From Sulfurospirillum arcachonense DSM 9755 (GTDB lineage Bacteria > Campylobacterota > Campylobacteria > Campylobacterales > Sulfurospirillaceae): DNA of 64,000 nt. How positions within the stretch are numbered: the stretch's first letter is position 1; each line of letters starts with the position of its first letter. Below, in pieces: positions 31,975-42,845 of the stretch. The stretch is from positions 118,821 through 182,820 of the forward strand of contig NZ_JFBL01000004.1 of the NCBI RefSeq assembly GCF_000597725.1, read 5' to 3'. The position numbers were made by a program, and so were the translations under genes. Below the pieces are notes generated by a model. It did not search any database. It was not told where the DNA came from and saw only the letters and a list, made by a program, of their open reading frames with translations.

Positions 31975-33134
31975 GAATTCTTCCAATTATAATATTTTAG
32001 TGTTACTGTCGCATTGACTGCGACTCCTTCTTCTCTTCCAACAAAACCAAGCTTTTCTGTTGTAGTTGCTTTTACATTAACATGTATAGGCATGATATTA
32101 AGAATATCAGCTATGGTTTCTCTCATTTTATTTTTATATGGTGACAACTTAGGAGCTTGAGCCATTATCGTTATATCACAATTTACTATATTAAAACCAA
32201 TTTTGTATAAAAATGAGACAACTTTTTTGAGTAATTTTTTTGAATCAGCATTTTTAAAGGCTGGATCATTATCAGGGAAAAGTTCACCTATGTCACCAGC
32301 TCCTGCAGCTCCTAATAAAGCATCTATAAGAGCATGTAAAGCGACATCTCCATCAGAGTGAGCTTTAAATCCTCTCGTTTCTTTAATAGTTACTCCCCCA
32401 AGAACCATTGGTTTATCTTTTTCAAATTGATGAACATCGTAACCTTGTCCTACAAACATATCATTACTCGGTTTTGGTATATTTTGTAATATTTCAATAT
32501 CTTCTAATGATGTTATTTTATTGGCTCGTTTATCACCTAAAACATAACTTACTTTCCCACCATTAGCTTTTATAGCACTACTATCGTCTGTAAAATTGTT
32601 TTCATTTAAAAGTGCTTTTTTTAAAGTTGCCGTTTTTGAGTATTGTGGTGTCTGTATAAGTTTAACTTTGTCTCTATTTATAGTCTCATTTTCATATACT
32701 ACTGTATCATGGACTTTTAAATAAGGAACAACGATATCGATATCATCATCCTTTTGTATTATACGTTGTAGCATATCTTGAGGAATACAAGCACGAGCTA
32801 CATCACTTACAAGGACATTTTGACTCTTTACATGTAAAAGAGCATTTTTTAATGATTCTTGTCTGGTGTTTCCACCTATTACATAAGTGAAATTTTTTTC
32901 AAAGAGTTTCATGTACTCTATTTCATCGTCAGAACAAACAATAATTACTTGTTCAAAATCAATGTTTTTTATTATATTAGTAGTTGCATAAAGCCACAAA
33001 GGGGTATGTTCAGTTCGTAACCATTGTTTTTTTACACTTGTCTTAAATCGCGAAGATGTACCAGCTCCCAACATTATTAGGGATAAATCGGGCAAATTTT
33101 GTCCTTTTTTCTGAAGTGTTACAATATTATACAT
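31971..33134 (-). CDS. ispDF: Bifunctional IspD/IspF enzyme of the MEP pathway
   Basis: The protein has 387 residues, two fused domains. The N-terminal IspD (about 15-225) shows LIMLGAGTSSRF; the C-terminal IspF (about 228-385) shows GQGYDVHQF, VALHALIDALLGAAGAGDIGELFPD and EKLGFVGREEGVA. IspD makes CDP-methylerythritol, and IspF closes the 2,4-cyclodiphosphate. The fusion is typical of Campylobacter relatives. It leads the operon ispDF-receiver-sat-like-pgpA. Confidence 0.96.
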   Translation of the reverse strand: MYNIVTLQKKGQNLPDLSLIMLGAGTSSRFKTSVKKQWLRTEHTPLWLYATTNIIKNIDFEQVIIVCSDDEIEYMKLFEKNFTYVIGGNTRQESLKNALLHVKSQNVLVSDVARACIPQDMLQRIIQKDDDIDIVVPYLKVHDTVVYENETINRDKVKLIQTPQYSKTATLKKALLNENNFTDDSSAIKANGGKVSYVLGDKRANKITSLEDIEILQNIPKPSNDMFVGQGYDVHQFEKDKPMVLGGVTIKETRGFKAHSDGDVALHALIDALLGAAGAGDIGELFPDNDPAFKNADSKKLLKKVVSFLYKIGFNIVNCDITIMAQAPKLSPYKNKMRETIADILNIMPIHVNVKATTTEKLGFVGREEGVAVNATVTLKYYNWKNS

Positions 33135-33197
33135 TACAAAAGCTTTTTTTTATCTTTTTTGTGTTAAATTCCTTTCACTACTTAAAGATTTATTTGA

Positions 33198-34565
<1,368 letters not shown>

Positions 34566-34594
34566 AAATAAATTTAAGTAAAGGAAAATATTAG

Positions 34595-35755
34595 ATGTTA
34601 AATAAAGATAGCGTTCTTGAACAGCTAAAAGGTGTAAAGTATCCTGGTTTTGAAAAGGATATTGTCACTTTTGGTTTTGTTAAAGATATAGATATAAATG
34701 AAAATAATGTTTATGTAGAAGTAGATATACTTTCTGCAAGCCAAGAGATTGCAAAAGAATTAAAAACAAATATAAATACTGCAATTGAGAGTTTAGGTGC
34801 AAGTAGAATTGATATCGCAATTAAACAACCAAAAGAGCCAGCACAAAAAAGCAATTCTCAAAGTGGTAAAAATATAGCTCCACATGTAAAGAATTTTGTA
34901 ATGGTAAGTAGTGGTAAAGGTGGGGTTGGAAAAACGACAACAACTACAAATCTAGCTATTGCACTTGCTAGCCAAGGTAAAAAAGTTGGACTACTTGATG
35001 CGGATATTTATGGTCCAAATATCCCTCGTATGTTAGGTGTGGTTGGAAAATCTCCTGAAATAGTAGGACAAAAAGTGAAGCCTATTTTAGCTCATGGTGT
35101 TGAGATGATGAGTATGGGAAGTCTTATGGAAGAGGGCCAATCTCTTATTTGGAGAGGTTCTATGATTATGAAAGCAATCGAGCAATTGCTGCGTGATATT
35201 CTTTGGAGTGATCTGGATGTATTGTTTATTGATATGCCTCCTGGAACTGGTGATGCTCAGCTTACTTTAGCTCAGAGTGTTCCTGTAACAACTGGTATAT
35301 GTGTTACAACTCCTCAGCAAGTTGCACTTGATGATACTGAGAGAAGTTTGGATATGTTTAAAAAACTTCATATTCCAATAGCTGGAATTATGGAAAATAT
35401 GAGTGGATTTATTTGTCCCGATACTGGAAAAGAGTATGATATATTTGGAAAAGGTACAACAGGACCTTTAGCTGAAAAATTTGAAACACAAATTATTGGA
35501 GAAATTCCAATAGAGCCTGCAGTTCGTGAAGGTGGAGATGCTGGTAAACCAGTAGTTCTTTTTAAACCTGAAAGTGAAACGGCAAAAAGATATCAAGAAT
35601 CAGCTCGTAAACTTTGGGAAGCAATAGAGAAAGTAAATGAAGATGGTGGTGCTAATAATGAAGCCATTCAACCTACAACAAAACCTGGAGAGAGTGCTTG
35701 TTCAACTGCAGCAGCCGGTTCAAGTGATAATAGTGGTGGATGTGGTTGTAAATAG
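34595..35755 (+). CDS. Mrp/ApbC-type iron-sulfur cluster carrier
   Basis: The protein has 386 residues: an N-terminal MIP18/DUF59-like domain (1-90), then a deviant Walker A SSGKGGVGKTT near residues 104-114, DADIYGPNIPRML, and DMPPGTGDAQLT. It ends in a cysteine-rich tail (GGCGCK). Mrp/ApbC (Nbp35-like) proteins load [4Fe-4S] clusters into targets such as ThiC, its neighbour upstream. The small C-terminal cysteine tail is an addition seen in some relatives and may bind a metal. Confidence 0.94.
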   Translation: MLNKDSVLEQLKGVKYPGFEKDIVTFGFVKDIDINENNVYVEVDILSASQEIAKELKTNINTAIESLGASRIDIAIKQPKEPAQKSNSQSGKNIAPHVKNFVMVSSGKGGVGKTTTTTNLAIALASQGKKVGLLDADIYGPNIPRMLGVVGKSPEIVGQKVKPILAHGVEMMSMGSLMEEGQSLIWRGSMIMKAIEQLLRDILWSDLDVLFIDMPPGTGDAQLTLAQSVPVTTGICVTTPQQVALDDTERSLDMFKKLHIPIAGIMENMSGFICPDTGKEYDIFGKGTTGPLAEKFETQIIGEIPIEPAVREGGDAGKPVVLFKPESETAKRYQESARKLWEAIEKVNEDGGANNEAIQPTTKPGESACSTAAAGSSDNSGGCGCK

Positions 35756-35788
35756 CCCTACGAGAATACAAGAAGGATTATAGTATAA

Positions 35789-36994
35789 ATGAAAAATATA
35801 AATAGTGTTGAAGATTTTAAAAGTCTTATTGAGCAGACTGAAGCAATCGCAGGATATAAAAAGCCAATAGGTTTTGGTATCGCTAGAGTTGATAGAGGGC
35901 AATTAAATCCAGATAAAATACTTCAAGCAAATTTTCCAGTAATTAATTGGAATGAAAATTTTGGAAGTGCAGCAGTTTTTGTTGCAGCACTTATTGAAAG
36001 TGGTGTTGAAGTTGATTTTAGTGCAAGTGAATTTGTTTGTGATGTAAAGAAAAAATTTGTGAAAAATGCAATGTCTGCATTTGTTCCATATTTAAATGAA
36101 GCAACAGGTGATGCTCATAAAAATGTTCAAGTGATAAAAACGTTAGATTGGATAAAAAAGACAGATAGTTTAGGCAATGATTATAGACTTGTATTTCTTT
36201 TTGAGGATGAAGCTCCCAAGAGTGTTGAAAGTGTCTATTTAAAACTTTATGCACTCTCAACAGGAAAAGCACCTTTGAGAAGTTTAAATCTAAATGGGGC
36301 TTTTGGAGTACTTGATAATGTAGCTTGGTCAATGGGAATTCCAATTGAGTTAGAGTGGTTAAGAGTAAATGAAATAGAGATGAAACTTCAAGGGACTTAT
36401 CCTATTATTGAATCAGTAGATAAATTTCCTCGTTTCTTATCTCATGTTATCCCTCAAGATAATACACGTATCCTAGATGCAAGTAAAGTTCGCATGGGAG
36501 CACAACTTAGTGCTGGAACAACTGTAATGCCAGGTGCAAGTTATATTAACTTCAACGCAGGTACTACAGGATCTGTTATGGTAGAAGGTCGTATTAGTTC
36601 TTCTGCTATAGTTGGAAAAGGAAGTGATGTTGGTGGAGGAGCTAGTATCTTAGGAGTATTAAGTGGAACTGATGGTAATCCAATCGCTATAGGAGAAAAT
36701 ACTCTTCTTGGTGCGAATTCAGTTACAGGAATTCCTTTAGGTGATGGTTGTATTGTAGATGCTGGTATTGCTATACTTGAAGGAACAAAGATAGGTATAA
36801 CACCTGCACAACTTCTCAAAATACAAGAAGCAAATCCAGAATTTGAATATGTACAAAGTAAAGATATTCAATACTTTAAAGGTTTAGATTTAAGTGGTTT
36901 ACATGGTATCCATTTTCGTCAAAATAGTAAAAATGGAATGATAATGGCTCTTAGAAGCCAAAGAGAAGTTGTTTTAAATAGCGATCTACATTAA
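35789..36994 (+). CDS. dapD: Tetrahydrodipicolinate N-succinyltransferase, long form
   Basis: The protein has 401 residues with a long N-terminal domain and a C-terminal left-handed beta-helix seen as hexapeptide repeats (VRMGAQLSAGTTVMPGAS, GKGSDVGGGASILG, GENTLLGANSVTGIPLGDGCI). This matches the longer DapD of Campylobacterota and actinobacteria rather than the 274-residue enzyme of E. coli. It takes part in lysine and diaminopimelate synthesis. A terminator-like hairpin follows at 37001. Confidence 0.93.
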   Translation: MKNINSVEDFKSLIEQTEAIAGYKKPIGFGIARVDRGQLNPDKILQANFPVINWNENFGSAAVFVAALIESGVEVDFSASEFVCDVKKKFVKNAMSAFVPYLNEATGDAHKNVQVIKTLDWIKKTDSLGNDYRLVFLFEDEAPKSVESVYLKLYALSTGKAPLRSLNLNGAFGVLDNVAWSMGIPIELEWLRVNEIEMKLQGTYPIIESVDKFPRFLSHVIPQDNTRILDASKVRMGAQLSAGTTVMPGASYINFNAGTTGSVMVEGRISSSAIVGKGSDVGGGASILGVLSGTDGNPIAIGENTLLGANSVTGIPLGDGCIVDAGIAILEGTKIGITPAQLLKIQEANPEFEYVQSKDIQYFKGLDLSGLHGIHFRQNSKNGMIMALRSQREVVLNSDLH

Positions 36995-37000
36995 ACAATA

Positions 37001-37025
37001 AAAGGGGGCTTTAATAGTCCTCTTT
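37001..37025 (+). terminator. Terminator after dapD
   Basis: A 10-bp stem with two GU pairs (aaagggggct / agtcctcttt) and a five-base loop lies seven bases after the dapD stop and is followed by a T-rich run. It also overlaps the 3' end of the convergent small gene. Confidence 0.7.
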
Positions 37026-37236
37026 ATGTACTTTTTATAATATTATTCATAAACTCTTCAGCCCATTTGTTTGATATAGCATTATAAGTTTTATTTGCCA
37101 CTATGGCGTCTTTAAATATCCAACCACCACAATTCGCACATTTTGTATTGTATTGTTCTAGTGTAGTAAAATCCATACTTTTAACTTCATTAAATCTTTT
37201 TTTACATTCTGCTTCAGTACATTTTAGCTTAGACAT
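37024..37236 (-). CDS. Small zinc-ribbon-like protein
   Basis: The protein has 70 residues with four cysteines in two pairs (CTEAEC at residues 6-11 and CANC at 33-36), the layout of a small zinc ribbon, then a helical tail. RBS (aggata) is moderate. No family recognised. It may bind nucleic acid or a partner protein; nothing more can be said. It converges with dapD. Confidence 0.65.
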   Translation of the reverse strand: MSKLKCTEAECKKRFNEVKSMDFTTLEQYNTKCANCGGWIFKDAIVANKTYNAISNKWAEEFMNNIIKST

Positions 37237-37292
37237 AAATAGTATCCTTCATCTATAATGAGAGATTATACTCTTGACGACTTAAATAGATA

Positions 37293-38525
37293 TTAATTCA
37301 TCATTGTGCAATTTCTACCATTTTCTTTGGCTTTATATAAGGCATTATCAGCTTTTTTCATAATTTCATCACTGTTTCTACCATCTTGAGGTGATGAGGC
37401 AGCACCTATGCTCACTGTAAGGTTGACAGTTTTTATATTTTTAGGCTTTATTTTTTTTTCTGGAGTTTTTGTAGGTCTGTTTTTGTCTCTTATAGTAAAT
37501 TTTCTTGTTGCTATAGCTTCTCTAACATCTTCAAGATATACTAAAACTTCATTATGCTTTTTATTAGGAAAAAGTATTGTAAATTCTTCACCACCATATC
37601 TAAAAGCTTTCCCTCCACCTTTTACAGCATTTAATTGCTCTGCTACAAGTTTGAGTACATCATCTCCCACATCATGTCCATATGTATCATTAAATTTTTT
37701 AAAAAAATCAATATCAATCATTGCAAGAGTATAAGTAGACCCTAGTTTTAAAAATGCTTCTTCTAAAGCACGACGAGCAGGAATTTTTGTAAGAGTATCA
37801 ATATAGGCCATAGTGTAAGCATCTTTAAGGAGGGATACTAAAAAAAGGATAGCTCCTAAAGAACTAAAAAGTATAAATGAACTTTTTGTCTGAAAAAAGA
37901 GTGAAGGAATAAGTAAACAAATAAGTACCCAAAATGGAGCTTTCTCAATATTACTTGTGAAAAAAATATTTGAAATAATTGTTACAAAAATTATAGATAA
38001 GATAGATATTAAAAATGTAAAATCATTTACTTTTATAAAAGAAGAAAAATCAAAATTAATAATAGAAATATCTAATGCATTTTTAAATTCTACTGAAAAA
38101 GTGGCTAGTAAATAGTAAGTTATTCCTAAGAGAAAAAATATAATAAAAATTTTTGAAATGCCATAAAAACAGAATAACCCTCTCTCTTGTAAAATACCAA
38201 TAAATAAGAATCCTATAGCAGTAGTGATAGGGAAGAGATACCAAAAAGAGTAATCACCACCATCAAGCCCTAGAAAGTTCGGGTAAAACATATAAAAGCT
38301 AAAAAACAGAGGTATTAAAAGAAGCACAAAAGATTTACTTCTAGAAAAAAATATAGAAAACATCATTGTTATAATAATAAGACCTATAGTGATATTTTTA
38401 AATATAAGCAATATACTTTGAGGAATTATTTCAAAATATGTAATGATAAAAGTTAAAAAAATAGTTAAAAATGATATAAAGTGAAAAGATTTAATTGTTT
38501 GCATATATGTCCAAAGTTTTTGCAA
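37293..38525 (-). CDS. Membrane-bound diguanylate cyclase
   Basis: The protein has 410 residues: about seven or eight membrane spans (residues 12-235), then a GGDEF domain with DIDFFKKFNDTYGHDVGD and GGEEF at 311-315. The inhibitory site five residues upstream is missing (GGGK instead of RxxD), so it may lack product feedback. A lysine-rich insertion of about 20 residues lies in the domain near 345-368. It should make cyclic di-GMP at the membrane. The PilZ gene just upstream on the same strand could be its receiver. Confidence 0.92.
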   Translation of the reverse strand: MQKLWTYMQTIKSFHFISFLTIFLTFIITYFEIIPQSILLIFKNITIGLIIITMMFSIFFSRSKSFVLLLIPLFFSFYMFYPNFLGLDGGDYSFWYLFPITTAIGFLFIGILQERGLFCFYGISKIFIIFFLLGITYYLLATFSVEFKNALDISIINFDFSSFIKVNDFTFLISILSIIFVTIISNIFFTSNIEKAPFWVLICLLIPSLFFQTKSSFILFSSLGAILFLVSLLKDAYTMAYIDTLTKIPARRALEEAFLKLGSTYTLAMIDIDFFKKFNDTYGHDVGDDVLKLVAEQLNAVKGGGKAFRYGGEEFTILFPNKKHNEVLVYLEDVREAIATRKFTIRDKNRPTKTPEKKIKPKNIKTVNLTVSIGAASSPQDGRNSDEIMKKADNALYKAKENGRNCTMMN

Positions 38526-38575
38526 TTATAACTAAATAAGTTTATTTACATGTAAAGTATTCCATATTGAAATAT

Positions 38576-39664
38576 TTACATCTTTGTAGTAGTGTTATTT
38601 TTTTTCTTATTTGTAGAGGTTACTACTTCTACTAAATTATGAATAATCTCTTTCTCATTGTCTTCTAAGAATAGTTGTATTCCATATCTAAAAACATGCT
38701 CTATGCCAATGATACTTGTTATAATGCCATTTGCTTCAAAGCTAACTTTAAAACCATTGTCTTCATCTTCATATGAGACAAAAGCAACAATATCTTGTCC
38801 TTTCTCAAAGTGGCTTTTAGTGGAACTCATAATACCCATACCACCTTCACTAAGATCTATCATATTTCCACTAATATATTCTTTTTCATTGGCTATATGA
38901 ACGAGACTAGCATGAATTATAGCAGCTCTAGGGTATTTTCTACTCAAAAGAGGAGAATTTTCTAACTCTTCTAAATCTGTGATAAGAATGGTATTGTCTT
39001 CAGCACATAAAATCTCTGTTTTTACAGAAAAGTTTTTTTCATCACTATGATTTTTTAAAATAAAAGAGCTATGTTGATTTACTATCATTGTTATTTGCTC
39101 ATTATTTACTTGAACAACTGCAGAGTGTTGACCGATTTGTTTTACTAAGGCTAAACAAGCCGTTGTCCCTAAATCATTATGAGTTATAAATTTTATGGGT
39201 CGCTCTAATCTATACATATTATGTAAATAAGAGATAGCATCTTTTTTTGCTAAATATGGTGAAATATCAAATGTTGATTTTTTAGTCTTTAAAGAACTCA
39301 GTATCTGCTCTTGTAAGTGATTACATATTCTGACAAGCTCTATACATTGTTTGTATTCTTTATCTTTTTTATATTGCATAAATGCTTCTATTAGATTGTA
39401 CATAAGTGAAGAGAAGAAAAAACCTGTATTTTTAGAATTTATCCAACATAGGTGTTTTTCAAAACAATCTTTATTAGGGTCAAAAAGAACATCGTAAAAA
39501 GTACTTGAAAAAGTTTCTTTATTTACTAGAGCACATTTACATTTCTGTGATGATTCTAGAAATTGTGTTAATGATTGAACAAAGTTGTTTTTATATGAAA
39601 TAAAAAATTCAGATTCTGATTTGAAAATCGTATTTTGTTTAATTCTATTGAGCTCTGTTATCAT
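38576..39664 (-). CDS. PilZ-domain cyclic di-GMP receiver
   Basis: The protein has 362 residues. An N-terminal region of about 240 residues is of unknown type; the C-terminal PilZ domain (about 245-350) shows KYPRAAIIH, corresponding to the RxxxR part in variant form, and MIDLSEGGMGI, matching D/NxSxxG. PilZ domains bind cyclic di-GMP. The protein has no membrane segment. It lies 50 bases upstream of a membrane diguanylate cyclase on the same strand, so the two may form a local signalling pair. The RxxxR motif is not fully canonical. Confidence 0.82.
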   Translation of the reverse strand: MITELNRIKQNTIFKSESEFFISYKNNFVQSLTQFLESSQKCKCALVNKETFSSTFYDVLFDPNKDCFEKHLCWINSKNTGFFFSSLMYNLIEAFMQYKKDKEYKQCIELVRICNHLQEQILSSLKTKKSTFDISPYLAKKDAISYLHNMYRLERPIKFITHNDLGTTACLALVKQIGQHSAVVQVNNEQITMIVNQHSSFILKNHSDEKNFSVKTEILCAEDNTILITDLEELENSPLLSRKYPRAAIIHASLVHIANEKEYISGNMIDLSEGGMGIMSSTKSHFEKGQDIVAFVSYEDEDNGFKVSFEANGIITSIIGIEHVFRYGIQLFLEDNEKEIIHNLVEVVTSTNKKKNNTTTKM

Positions 39665-39794
39665 CTTTTTACCTTGTCCCCGTTTATATTAAGTTTAGAA
39701 TTATAGCAAAATATTTATATATTGTATGATTTGTTGATTTTTATGAAAATTTAAATTATGGTATAATCGCGAAAAATATAAAGAAAGAAGTTAA

Positions 39795-41387
39795 ATGTTA
39801 GAAGTAAATAATCTGTCAATGAGATTTTCATCTCAACTACTGTTTGAAGATATAAATTTAAAATTAGATGTTGGAAAAAGATATGGACTTATAGGAGCAA
39901 ATGGAGCTGGAAAAAGTACTTTTATGAAAATACTTTCTGGAGAGTTAGAGCAAACTAGTGGGAATATCTCGATTCAAAGTGGTTTAAAAGTAGGAACACT
40001 TAGCCAAAATCAATATGCATATGAAGATTTTACGCTTAAAGATGCTGTTATGTATGGTAATAAAAGACTGTATGATGCTATAAAAGAGAAAGAAGATTTA
40101 TATGTTAATGGTGATTTTGAAGATGAAAAAGTTAATGATAGATTATCTGAACTTGAGATAATTTGTTCAGAAGAAGACCCAACATACGAAGTAGATGTCA
40201 ATATAGAAAAAATTCTTTGTGCACTTGATTTTCCGGTTGAAGTTCATAATGACTTGATGAGTTCACTTACAGGTGGAGATAAGTTTAAAATTTTACTAGC
40301 CCAAGTTCTTTATCCAAAACCAGATATTTTGTTTTTAGATGAGCCTACGAATAACTTGGATCTTGAAGCAATTTCATGGCTTGAAGAGCAGTTAAAAAAG
40401 CATGAAGGAACTATGGTTGTAATTTCTCATGATAGACACTTTTTAAACTCAGTTTGTACAAATATCCTTGATGTTGATTTTAGAAAAATTAGAGAGTTTA
40501 CAGGAAACTATGATGATTGGTATATCGCTGCAAATTTAATTACAAAACAACAAGAATTAGAGCAAGGTAAAAAACTCAAAGAGAAAGAAGAACTAGAAGC
40601 TTTTGTTAGAAGATTTTCTGCAAATGCATCGAAAGCAAAACAAGCAACATCTCGTCAAAAAAGACTTGAGAAACTTGATATAGAAGATTTACAAGTTTCA
40701 ACAAGACGTGATCCAAGTATCATCTTTAAAGCTAAAAGAGATATAGGAAATGAAGTTTTAGAAGTAATCAACGTAAATAAATCATATGATGAAGAAGTTT
40801 TAAAAGATTTTAGTTTCAAAGTAGAAAAAGATGATAAAATTGCTTTAATTGGAGCAAATGGTGTTGGTAAAACGACTCTTTTAAATATCATTATGGGTGA
40901 ATTAAAACCAGAAAGTGGTGAAGTAAAATGGGGAGCTACGATTGAGCCTAGTTATTTTCCTCAAAATACTACTGAAATTATAGATGGAGATGACCTTCTT
41001 TTTGCATGGTTGCAACAGTATGATGCAAACAAAGATTTAGATGAAATTAGAAAATGCTTAGGTCGTATGCTTTTTACAGGTGAAGATCAAAAAAAGAGTG
41101 TTAAAAGTTTAAGTGGTGGAGAAAAACACCGTATGATGTTATCAAAAATGATGCTTCAAAAAGGGAACTTTTTAGCACTGGATGAACCAGATAATCATCT
41201 TGATTTGGAAGCTATTATAGCTCTTGGTGAAGGACTTTTTAAATTTCCAGGTAATGTTATTTGTGTTACTCACGATAGAGAGTTGATTGACGCATTTGCT
41301 AATCGTATTATTGAATTTAAAGCTGATGGAAGTATTATCGACTTTAAAGGTGACTATGAGAAGTATAAAGAAGAACATGGCGCGTAA
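39795..41387 (+). CDS. ABC-F family ATPase
   Basis: The protein has 530 residues: two ABC domains with Walker A GANGAGKST (residues 36-44) and GANGVGKTT (near 355), signature SLTGGDKFK and SLSGGEKHR, and Walker B LDEPTNNLD and LDEPDNHLD, joined by a charged linker (about 235-310). ABC-F proteins lack membrane domains and act on the ribosome E site. The second Walker B reads DEPDNHLD, a known variant. The subfamily is probably YbiT-like. It overlaps the SUI1-type gene by 11 bases. Confidence 0.93.
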   Translation: MLEVNNLSMRFSSQLLFEDINLKLDVGKRYGLIGANGAGKSTFMKILSGELEQTSGNISIQSGLKVGTLSQNQYAYEDFTLKDAVMYGNKRLYDAIKEKEDLYVNGDFEDEKVNDRLSELEIICSEEDPTYEVDVNIEKILCALDFPVEVHNDLMSSLTGGDKFKILLAQVLYPKPDILFLDEPTNNLDLEAISWLEEQLKKHEGTMVVISHDRHFLNSVCTNILDVDFRKIREFTGNYDDWYIAANLITKQQELEQGKKLKEKEELEAFVRRFSANASKAKQATSRQKRLEKLDIEDLQVSTRRDPSIIFKAKRDIGNEVLEVINVNKSYDEEVLKDFSFKVEKDDKIALIGANGVGKTTLLNIIMGELKPESGEVKWGATIEPSYFPQNTTEIIDGDDLLFAWLQQYDANKDLDEIRKCLGRMLFTGEDQKKSVKSLSGGEKHRMMLSKMMLQKGNFLALDEPDNHLDLEAIIALGEGLFKFPGNVICVTHDRELIDAFANRIIEFKADGSIIDFKGDYEKYKEEHGA

Positions 41388-41715
41388 TCAACCATTTAGC
41401 CTAGGCTCATCCTTAGATAATGATAAGGCTTGGAGTAGTGATACGAAGAAGAAAATAAAAGAGATTCTTAAAGATAAAAAAGAACCTAGTGAGCATTCAA
41501 TAGTATTTAAGATGGAAAAGAGAAGGGGAAAACCTGTGAGTATCATAGGTCCCTTTTACATTGCTAATAACGACTTAAAAGAACTTTGTAAAAAACTCAA
41601 AAAGAAACTTGGTAGTGGTGGAACATGTAAAGATGAGTGGATGGAGTTTCAAGGCGAGTGTCGTGAAAAACTCAAAGAGTTGATAAAACAAGAAGGGTAT
41701 AGAACAAAAAGCTAA
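41377..41715 (+). CDS. SUI1/YciH-type translation factor
   Basis: The protein has 112 residues from ATG 41377, with the SUI1 signature: RGKPVSIIGPFYI, CKKLKKKLGSGGTCKDEWMEFQG. This is the usual size of bacterial YciH, the homologue of eIF1, which influences start-codon selection. The frame is open from 41287 within the ABC-F gene, but homologues start at the ATG used. It overlaps the ABC-F stop and the next gene by one base, so a translation-linked operon is likely. Confidence 0.9.
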   Translation: MARNQPFSLGSSLDNDKAWSSDTKKKIKEILKDKKEPSEHSIVFKMEKRRGKPVSIIGPFYIANNDLKELCKKLKKKLGSGGTCKDEWMEFQGECREKLKELIKQEGYRTKS

Positions 41716-42626
41716 TGGAACATATAGTAAATACACTTATTCCTATTTTTTCACTTATCCTTTTAGGTTTTTACTTTAAAAAAACAAAATTTCCTTCAAT
41801 AGATTTTTGGCCAATGGCCGATAAGTTTACCTACTATGTTCTTATGCCTTCGTTATTAGTGTATAAACTCTCAAGTGCAAATATAAATTTAGAATATACT
41901 TTAAATTTAGTAATTACAGCCCTTTTGAGTGTATTAGTTGTATTTGTTAGCTTAGTAGTCTTTAATAAAATTGTAAAGTTTGAAAGTCGTGCTTTTACGT
42001 CTATCATGCAAGGTGGTATTCGATTTAACTCTTATGTATTTTTAGCTTTTATTGATTCATTGTATGGAGATAAAGGATTAGTTTTAGCTGCTATTGTTAT
42101 GGCTTTTGTTATACCTTTTATCAACATTTTGTGTATTTCTACATTTGCAATATATACAAGAAAAGGGAACTTTTCATTTAAATCATTTTTAAAAACCATT
42201 GTGAAAAATCCACTTATATTAGCCTGTGCATTGGGTGGACTTATTAATGGCAGTGGGTTAGAGTTACCTCTTGTAAGTATGAAGTTTTTAGCCATACTAA
42301 GTAATGCCGCTCTTCCTGTAGGTCTACTCTCTGTAGGTGTTGGATTAGAGTTTAAATATCTTCGTTCTGCAAAAAAAGAGCTTGTTGTAGCTGTTTTTGG
42401 GAAACTTTTTTACTTTCCTCTTGTCATTTATGGCATTGGTTTTCTGTTTGGACTTAGTGGTATGATGCTGAGTATCGCTGTTGTTTTTGGTGCAATGCCA
42501 ACAGCAGTGAGTGGATACATACTGGCTCGTGAGCTTGGGGGAGATACCACGTTAATGGCATCTATAATAACCCTTCAAACTCTTTTGTGTATGTTAACTC
42601 TATTTTTGGTTATTCCTATACTCTAA
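41715..42626 (+). CDS. AEC family transporter
   Basis: The protein has 303 residues with about ten hydrophobic spans, and the auxin-efflux-carrier pattern: a glycine/asparagine-rich GGIRFNSYVFLAF in the first half and AALPVGLLSVGVGLEF and VFGAMPTAVSGYILARELGGD in the second. Bacterial AEC proteins carry malate and related organic acids. The substrate here is unknown. It overlaps the end of the selenoprotein gene, which lies on the opposite strand. Confidence 0.9.
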   Translation: MEHIVNTLIPIFSLILLGFYFKKTKFPSIDFWPMADKFTYYVLMPSLLVYKLSSANINLEYTLNLVITALLSVLVVFVSLVVFNKIVKFESRAFTSIMQGGIRFNSYVFLAFIDSLYGDKGLVLAAIVMAFVIPFINILCISTFAIYTRKGNFSFKSFLKTIVKNPLILACALGGLINGSGLELPLVSMKFLAILSNAALPVGLLSVGVGLEFKYLRSAKKELVVAVFGKLFYFPLVIYGIGFLFGLSGMMLSIAVVFGAMPTAVSGYILARELGGDTTLMASIITLQTLLCMLTLFLVIPIL

Positions 42627-42845
42627 TTCTTTTATTCTTTTAACAAGTTCTCCATCGATTGGAAATCTTCCTTCTTTATCTTTAGAAAATACTATCTCTC
42701 CATCAACTTCGACATCAAAAATACCGCCAAAGCTTGCTACTCCAACTATATCAGCATCTGTATAAACCGAGGCAATTTCATCTCCCACACGGGAAGCTTT
42801 TGGTCTATAACTTCACTGATTACAGTAAATTATATTAATTTGCAT
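42600..42845 (-). CDS. SelW/SelT/SelH family selenoprotein (in-frame TGA as selenocysteine)
   Basis: Read from ATG 42845, the frame gives 81 residues if the TGA at 42815-42813 is read as selenocysteine: it starts MQINIIYCNQUSYRPKAS with a CxxU motif (Cys8, Sec11), then continues IVGVASFGGIFDVEVDGEIVFSKD, the SelW/Rdx family core. The RBS (AAAAGGA) lies five to six bases before the ATG. An ordinary gene call would start at GTG 42788 and lose the redox motif. A hairpin follows the TGA (next entry). SelW-type proteins are thioredoxin-fold redox proteins. No other selenocysteine gene is in the window. Confidence 0.88.
42782..42795 (-). promoter_or_regulatory. Candidate bacterial SECIS hairpin
   Basis: In the mRNA the UGA is followed after 17 bases by UUCCC-GUGU-GGGAG: a five-base-pair stem (one GU pair) with a GUGU apical loop. 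The loop begins 22 bases after the UGA, in the range seen for bacterial SECIS elements that bind SelB. The stem is short, and the lower part is not well paired, so the element is plausible, not proven. Confidence 0.6.

Noticed and set aside
36018..36819. Minus-strand open frames inside dapD
   Set aside because: They mirror the dapD coding frame and show no family features.
42600..42788. A 62-residue protein starting at GTG 42788
   Set aside because: It lacks the N-terminal redox motif of its family; the frame continues upstream through TGA to an ATG with an RBS.
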